Part shown: in pieces, positions 6,051 through 10,053 of the stretch | Numbering within the stretch: position 1 is the stretch's first letter | Layout of the letters: each line of letters starts with the position of its first letter | Made by a program: the position numbers and the translations under genes | Notes under the pieces: generated by a model | The model's database searches: none | What the model saw: only the letters and a program-made list of their open reading frames with translations | What the model was told of the DNA's origin: nothing | Assembly (NCBI GenBank): GCA_021817025.1 | Contig: JAKAWF010000107.1 | Span: 1 to 10,053, forward strand | From: a bacterium | GTDB taxonomy: Bacteria > Chloroflexota > Dormibacteria > UBA8260 > Bog-877 | Direction of reading: 5' to 3' | DNA: 10,053 nt

Positions 6051-7319
6051 GTGAGTTTGGCCGAACGGCACCGGGCGGCGATCATGCCGGTCCAGCCGAT
6101 GGAGACCGAGATCGAGGTCGAACGAGGCCAGGGCCCGTACCTCTTCGACCGCAGTGGTCGGCGCTGGCTCGACTTCGCCACTGGGATCGCTGTGAATGTG
6201 CTCGGCTACCGCCATCCCAGGGTGCTGGCGGCGATCGAGGAGCAGCTGCAGAGGCATCTCCATCTCTACGGCGGGACCGGATACCAGGAGGTCGTCGTCG
6301 AGTACGCCGAAGCGCTGCTGGCCGAGCTTCCGGCCGGCTACCAGATCTTCTTCGGCAACTCCGGGACGGAGGCGGTGGAGGCAGCGATCAAGCTGGCCCG
6401 GTCGGCCACGGGGCGGCCAGGGGTGGTGGCCTTCCGGGGTGGCTTCCACGGCCGGAGCCTGGGGGCCCTCTCCCTCACCGCTTCCGCGGCTCGCTACCGC
6501 TCCGCCTACGAGCCGCTCCTGCCTTCCGTCTACCACGTCGACTACCCGGCGCCCGGTCGGCTCGGTCTGGAGGCCAGCGCCTGCCTCGCCGAGGTGCGCA
6601 GGCAAATGGAGATCTTGCTGGCCACGGAGATCGCCCCTGACCGGGTGGCGGTGGTCGTGGTGGAGCCTATCCAGGGGGAGGGGGGCTATGTCATCCCTCC
6701 GGACGGGTTTCTGCCCTGGCTACGAGCACTCACGAAGGAGCACGGCATCCTCCTGGCCGTGGACGAGGTCCAGTCAGGCATGGGGCGAACCGGACGCATG
6801 TTCGCCTATCAGCACGAAGACGTGCAACCCGACCTCGTGATGATGGGCAAGGCCCTGGGGGGCGGACTCCCGCTCTCGGCGATGGCCGCCTCGGCCGATC
6901 TGGCTGGCTCATGGCCCGCCGGCACCCACGGGACCACCTTCGGCGGGAACCCCCTCGCCTGCGCGGCCGGCCGGGCCACACTCGGAGTCATCCGGGACGA
7001 GCACCTCATCGAGGCTGCCACCGAACTGGGAAATAGGTGTCTGCGCGAGCTGGACCCGCTTGCAAAGCTTCCCGAGGTGCGTGAGGTGAGGGGCCGGGGA
7101 CTGATGGTGGCTATAGAGTTCTCCGGGCCGCGAGGTGGGGCCCGGGCCAGCGGCGTGGTGGAGAGGGCGCTCCGGCGCGGGCTCATCGTTCACACCGCCG
7201 GCCTCGGCCACGAGGTCATCAGGCTGATGCCACCTCTCAATCTCACCGAAGAGCAATTGCAGACGGGCATCGAGGAGCTGGCCGCGGCGGTCAGGGAGGT
7301 GTGCCGCGATGACGCTTGA
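6051..7319 (+). CDS. Class III PLP-dependent aminotransferase (GABA / ornithine aminotransferase type)
   Basis: This is a 422-aa fold-type I aminotransferase. PLP-site landmarks are the NSGTEAVEAAIK phosphate-binding loop, FHGRSLG stacking loop, Asp238 and Gln241 in VDEVQSGMGRTG, and Schiff-base Lys267 in MMGKALGGGLP. Glu210 in EPIQGEGG and the Arg in VIRLMPPL are the pair that in E. coli GabT (Glu211/Arg398) and in ornithine aminotransferase (Glu235/Arg413) let the enzyme handle a terminal amine and then 2-oxoglutarate. The expected reaction is therefore terminal amino group + 2-oxoglutarate to semialdehyde + glutamate. GTG 6051 is preferred because GGAAGGGA (6035-6042) precedes it at good spacing; a TTG at 6015 is in frame but lacks this. 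A gap of 124 bp without an obvious promoter follows the hydrolase. GABA, ornithine, 5-aminovalerate or 6-aminohexanoate are all possible substrates. Confidence 0.9.
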   Translation: MSLAERHRAAIMPVQPMETEIEVERGQGPYLFDRSGRRWLDFATGIAVNVLGYRHPRVLAAIEEQLQRHLHLYGGTGYQEVVVEYAEALLAELPAGYQIFFGNSGTEAVEAAIKLARSATGRPGVVAFRGGFHGRSLGALSLTASAARYRSAYEPLLPSVYHVDYPAPGRLGLEASACLAEVRRQMEILLATEIAPDRVAVVVVEPIQGEGGYVIPPDGFLPWLRALTKEHGILLAVDEVQSGMGRTGRMFAYQHEDVQPDLVMMGKALGGGLPLSAMAASADLAGSWPAGTHGTTFGGNPLACAAGRATLGVIRDEHLIEAATELGNRCLRELDPLAKLPEVREVRGRGLMVAIEFSGPRGGARASGVVERALRRGLIVHTAGLGHEVIRLMPPLNLTEEQLQTGIEELAAAVREVCRDDA

Positions 7320-8877
7320 GGTCTTCCGCAACGAGCCGTTCCTGGACTTCTCCTCGCCGGCCGAGCTGGAACTCTGCCGGGCGGCGGTGGCGGGGGTGGA
7401 GTCCCGGCTGGCTGAGGAGTACCCGCTGTACATCGGAGGCCAGCCGGTGGCGGGGGCGGAGATCTTTGAGGCGCGCGACCCCGCCTCGCCCTCGACGGTG
7501 GTGGGGCGCGTGCACATGGGCAGCCCGGAGCATGCCCGGAAGGCGGTCGAGGCGGCCCGCGAGGCCTTCCGCCGGTGGGCCAGGGTGGGCCCGTGGGAGC
7601 GTGCCGCCCTTCTCCTAAGGGCGGGCGACATCCTCCGCCAGCGCCGCCGGGAGATGCTGGGTTGGCTGGCCTTCGAGGTGGGGAAGAACTGGCAGCAGTC
7701 CGACGGCGAGATCGCCGAGGCCATCGACCACTTCGAGTGGAACGCGCGCCAGCTGCAGCTGTGGGACCGGGGGCGGGAGATCGTACCGCTGGCCTCGGAG
7801 ATCAATCAGTACCGCTACCTCCCTCTGGGCGTGGGAGTCGTCATCTCCCCCTGGAACTTTCCCACCACCTTGCCCCTGGGGATGGCCGTGGCCGCGATTG
7901 CCGCCGGAAACACGGTGGTCCTGAAGCCGGCGGAGCAGGCGGCGGTCATCGCCCACCAGCTCTACTCCGTCTTCAGGGACGCTGGCCTGCCGCCTGGAGT
8001 GCTCAACCTGGTGCCCGGACCTGGTCCGACGGTGGGGGATGCCCTGGTCGGTGACCCAGACGTGCAGTTCGTGGCCTTCGTGGGCTCGCGAGCTGTCGGC
8101 ACCCGGATCCACTCCCGGGCCTCTGGGCTGGCGCCCGGCCAGAGGCAGCTGAAGCGGGTGATGACGGAGATGGGCGGAAAGAACGCCACCATCGTCACCC
8201 CGGCCGCCGACCTCGGCTGGGCGGCGGACGAGGTGGTGGCCGCCGCGTTCGGCTACCAGGGCCAGAAGTGCTCTGCCACCTCGCGGTTGATCCTCACGGA
8301 CGAGGTGCATGACCGGTTCCTGGAACTCGTGCTGGCGTCCCTGGACCGGGTGACCGGGGACTGTGGCCATCCCGCGGAGAACCACTGGTACGGGCCCCTG
8401 ATCACGCCCGCGGCGGTGGCCAAAGTGGAGCAGTACATTGGCCTCGCCCGCGGCACGGGCCGGTTGCTGCGCCAGGGGTCGCGACTGGGGGACGGCAACT
8501 TCCTCACTCCCACGGTGGTCGACGAAGTCGAGCCGGCAGCCAGGGTCGCCCAGGAGGAGATCTTCGGTCCCTTCCTGACGGTGATCCGCGTGCGCAGCCT
8601 GGCCGAGGCGGTGGCGGTGGCGAACTCGGTGGAGTACGCCCTCACCGGAGCAGTGTTCAGCAACGACCCCGCTGAGCTCGACTACGTCCGGGAGAACTTC
8701 CTGGTGGGGAACCTCTACCTCAACCGGAGCTCGACCGGGGCCATGGCCGGGGTGCATCCCTTCGGCGGCTTCAAGCTCTCAGGGACCGGGCCCAAGGTTG
8801 GCTCCCCGGATTACCTGGGCTTCTTCCTCCAGGCCCAGGCGATCACCCAGCGCGTGCGTTACCCGCTGGCCCGCTGA
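7309..8877 (+). CDS. NAD(P)-dependent aldehyde dehydrogenase, 1-pyrroline-5-carboxylate dehydrogenase type
   Basis: This 522-aa ALDH-superfamily enzyme oxidises a semialdehyde to the acid. Catalytic residues are Asn183 in SPWNFP, Glu287 in TEMGGKNA and Cys321 in GYQGQKCSATSR. Their numbering lies within one residue of Thermus thermophilus P5C dehydrogenase (catalytic Cys322, from memory). An N-terminal extension of about 50 residues (EVFRNEPFLDFSSP, then YPLYIGGQPV) and the C-terminal FGGFKLSGTGPKVGSPDYLGFF are also typical of RocA/PutA-type P5CDH rather than GabD. P5CDHs act on glutamate semialdehyde, the product of ornithine aminotransferase, but relatives use other semialdehydes. Its ATG overlaps the end of the aminotransferase gene by 11 nt and has the Shine-Dalgarno GGGAGG inside that gene, so translation is coupled and the two steps are probably consecutive. 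Confidence 0.92.
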   Translation: MTLEVFRNEPFLDFSSPAELELCRAAVAGVESRLAEEYPLYIGGQPVAGAEIFEARDPASPSTVVGRVHMGSPEHARKAVEAAREAFRRWARVGPWERAALLLRAGDILRQRRREMLGWLAFEVGKNWQQSDGEIAEAIDHFEWNARQLQLWDRGREIVPLASEINQYRYLPLGVGVVISPWNFPTTLPLGMAVAAIAAGNTVVLKPAEQAAVIAHQLYSVFRDAGLPPGVLNLVPGPGPTVGDALVGDPDVQFVAFVGSRAVGTRIHSRASGLAPGQRQLKRVMTEMGGKNATIVTPAADLGWAADEVVAAAFGYQGQKCSATSRLILTDEVHDRFLELVLASLDRVTGDCGHPAENHWYGPLITPAAVAKVEQYIGLARGTGRLLRQGSRLGDGNFLTPTVVDEVEPAARVAQEEIFGPFLTVIRVRSLAEAVAVANSVEYALTGAVFSNDPAELDYVRENFLVGNLYLNRSSTGAMAGVHPFGGFKLSGTGPKVGSPDYLGFFLQAQAITQRVRYPLAR

Positions 8878-8881
8878 TCGG

Positions 8882-9751
8882 ATGGAGATCATCACCATCG
8901 AGGAGGCGGTCCGCCGCCATGTTCGCGCCGGACAGACGGTCTACCTCGCCGGCTTCACCCACCTGATCCCCTTCTCCTTCGGGCACGAGATCATCCGCCA
9001 GGGCTGCCGGGGCCTCACCGTGGGTCGGGCCACCCCCGACCTCATCTGTGACCAGATGATCGCAGCCGGGGTGGTGGGCCGGCTGATCTTCAGCTACGCG
9101 GGGAATCCCGGGGTCGGCCTCTTGCGCTGCTTCCGCCGCGCCGTGGAGGCGGGAGCTTTGGAGCTGGAGGAGTACAGCCACTTCGAGCTGATCGCGCGCC
9201 TCCAGGCGGGGGCGGCTGGGCTCCCCTTCTGGCCGGTCCTCACCGAGGAGAACGACCTAACCCGCCGGCGGCCGCGCCCGTCGGTGCGCAGCCCCTTCGG
9301 AGGGGAGCTGGTCCCGGTGGTGCCCTCGCTCCGGCCTGACGTGACGATACTCCACGCCCATCTGGCCGACGAGGCGGGAAACGTCTATGCCTGGGGACTC
9401 CTCGGCGAGGTGCGGGAAGCAGCCCTCGCCGCCGACAAAGTCCTGGTCTCGGTGGAGGAGATGCGGCCCAGTTCCGAGCTGCGCCAGGAGCGGGACCATC
9501 TTCTCCTGCCGGGCTTCCGGGTCGACACGATCTCGATCGAGCCCTGGGGTGCCCACCCCTCCTACGTCCAGGGGCGCTACGACCGTGACCAGGGCTTCTA
9601 CAACGAGTGGGACCGGCTGAGCGGGGACCCCGAGGCGGTGGCCGGGTGGCTGCGCCGTTTCGTCCACGGGGTTCCCAACCGGGCCGGCTACCTGGACCTC
9701 CTGGATCCCAGCCTGCTGCGAATCCTTCGGCAGAGGGCGGCCGGTGGATGA
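8882..9751 (+). CDS. Family I CoA-transferase, subunit A (glutaconate CoA-transferase alpha type)
   Basis: This is a 289-aa subunit with the GctA/AtoD-type fold. It begins EEAVRRHVRAGQTVYLAGFTHLIPFSFGHEIIRQG, the conserved opening with a Gly-rich loop, continues with LTVGRATPD, and has the late motif ILHAHLADEAGNV ('ilHa..aD..GN'). The enzyme would move CoA from acetyl-CoA or succinyl-CoA to a carboxylic acid; this subunit contributes to CoA and substrate binding while the catalytic glutamate is on subunit B. Its length and the GYL near its end suit the glutaconate-type group rather than the longer acetate- or propionate-type fused enzymes. It starts 4 nt after the aldehyde dehydrogenase stop and its end overlaps the next gene by 8 nt, so the pair is co-translated. 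The acid substrate is unknown, plausibly the acid made by the preceding dehydrogenase. Confidence 0.87.
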   Translation: MEIITIEEAVRRHVRAGQTVYLAGFTHLIPFSFGHEIIRQGCRGLTVGRATPDLICDQMIAAGVVGRLIFSYAGNPGVGLLRCFRRAVEAGALELEEYSHFELIARLQAGAAGLPFWPVLTEENDLTRRRPRPSVRSPFGGELVPVVPSLRPDVTILHAHLADEAGNVYAWGLLGEVREAALAADKVLVSVEEMRPSSELRQERDHLLLPGFRVDTISIEPWGAHPSYVQGRYDRDQGFYNEWDRLSGDPEAVAGWLRRFVHGVPNRAGYLDLLDPSLLRILRQRAAGG

Positions 9752-10053
9752 GGCGAGGCGCCGGGACATGGCCATCGTGGCCGCGCGCCTGCTGCGGGAC
9801 CGGGAGCGGGTTCTGGTGGGCGTGGGTCTGCCCAATCTGGCGGCCAACCTGGCCAAGAGGCTCCACGCGCCCAACTTGGTGATGATCTACGAGTCCGGCG
9901 TCATCGACGCCGAGCCGGCGGGTCTGCCCCTCTCCATCGGGGACCCCGACCTGGTGCGGACCTCCCTTTGCGTGCTGCCCATGGCCCAGCTCTTTTCCGA
10001 GTACCTCCAGACCGGCTGGGTGGACGTCGGGTTCCTGGGCGGGGCGCAGGTGG
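9744..10053 (+). CDS. Family I CoA-transferase, subunit B (partial, runs off the right edge)
   Basis: About 103 residues of the N-terminus are visible: DRERVLVGVGLPNLAANLAK, then VMIYESGVIDAEP, then LSIGDPDLVRTS, then YLQTGWVDVGFLGGAQV. The YESG motif carries Glu50, equivalent in position to the catalytic glutamate of glutaconate CoA-transferase beta (Glu54 in Acidaminococcus), which forms the glutamyl-CoA thioester. Its presence argues for a true transferase rather than an IpdB-like hydrolase that has lost it. Start GTG 9744 overlaps the subunit A stop by 8 nt; an in-frame ATG at 9768 is an alternative. The rest of the subunit lies beyond the window. Confidence 0.87.
   Translation, partial: MDEARRRDMAIVAARLLRDRERVLVGVGLPNLAANLAKRLHAPNLVMIYESGVIDAEPAGLPLSIGDPDLVRTSLCVLPMAQLFSEYLQTGWVDVGFLGGAQV

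Noticed and set aside
7615..8757. 380-codon minus-strand open frame
   Set aside because: It lies wholly inside the aldehyde dehydrogenase gene, whose catalytic residues are intact. It is a shadow frame produced by high G+C.
8882..10053. IpdA/IpdB steroid-ring hydrolase instead of a CoA-transferase
   Set aside because: Subunit B retains the catalytic Glu in YESG, and subunit A matches the glutaconate-type opening better. No steroid genes are visible nearby.
1..10053. CRISPR array, tRNA or riboswitch
   Set aside because: No regularly spaced repeats, cloverleaf with a CCA-like end or recognisable riboswitch core was seen on either strand by eye. A covariance-model search was not possible.

Overview
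This is a high-G+C bacterial window, consistent with an actinobacterium or another high-G+C Gram-positive lineage. That placement rests on base composition, GC-rich third codon positions, a lipoprotein-type substrate-binding protein and the IS types, and is an inference. No rRNA, tRNA or CRISPR array was seen.

Left part (1 to about 990) is insertion-sequence debris. A C-terminal fragment of an IS21-type IstA transposase lies on the minus strand at the left edge. It abuts a badly frameshifted C-terminal remnant of an IS1380-type transposase on the plus strand. A small cupin gene follows on the minus strand (1048-1398). Between it and a divergent GntR/FCD regulator (1812-2549) lies about 410 bp of non-coding DNA holding a 17-bp near-perfect palindrome and candidate promoters for both genes. 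A GC-rich hairpin follows the regulator.

Right part (2726 to the right edge) looks like a catabolic cluster, all on the plus strand. A good -35/-10 pair precedes a large lipoprotein substrate-binding protein of the DppA/OppA class, with no permease genes in the window. Next comes a phosphotriesterase-family metallohydrolase with a complete metal-binding set but no ordinary start codon before its HxH motif. It is followed by a class III PLP aminotransferase (GabT/OAT type), a P5C-dehydrogenase-type aldehyde dehydrogenase, and the two subunits of a family I (glutaconate-type) CoA-transferase, the second cut by the window end. The last four genes overlap or are separated by only 4 nt, so they are almost certainly co-transcribed and translationally coupled.

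Read together, the cluster suggests uptake of an amide, lactam, lactone or peptide-like compound and its hydrolysis to an amino acid bearing a terminal amine. Transamination to a semialdehyde, oxidation to the acid and activation to a CoA ester would follow, possibly under the upstream GntR/FCD regulator. The enzyme classes are well supported; the substrate and the idea of a single pathway are inference.
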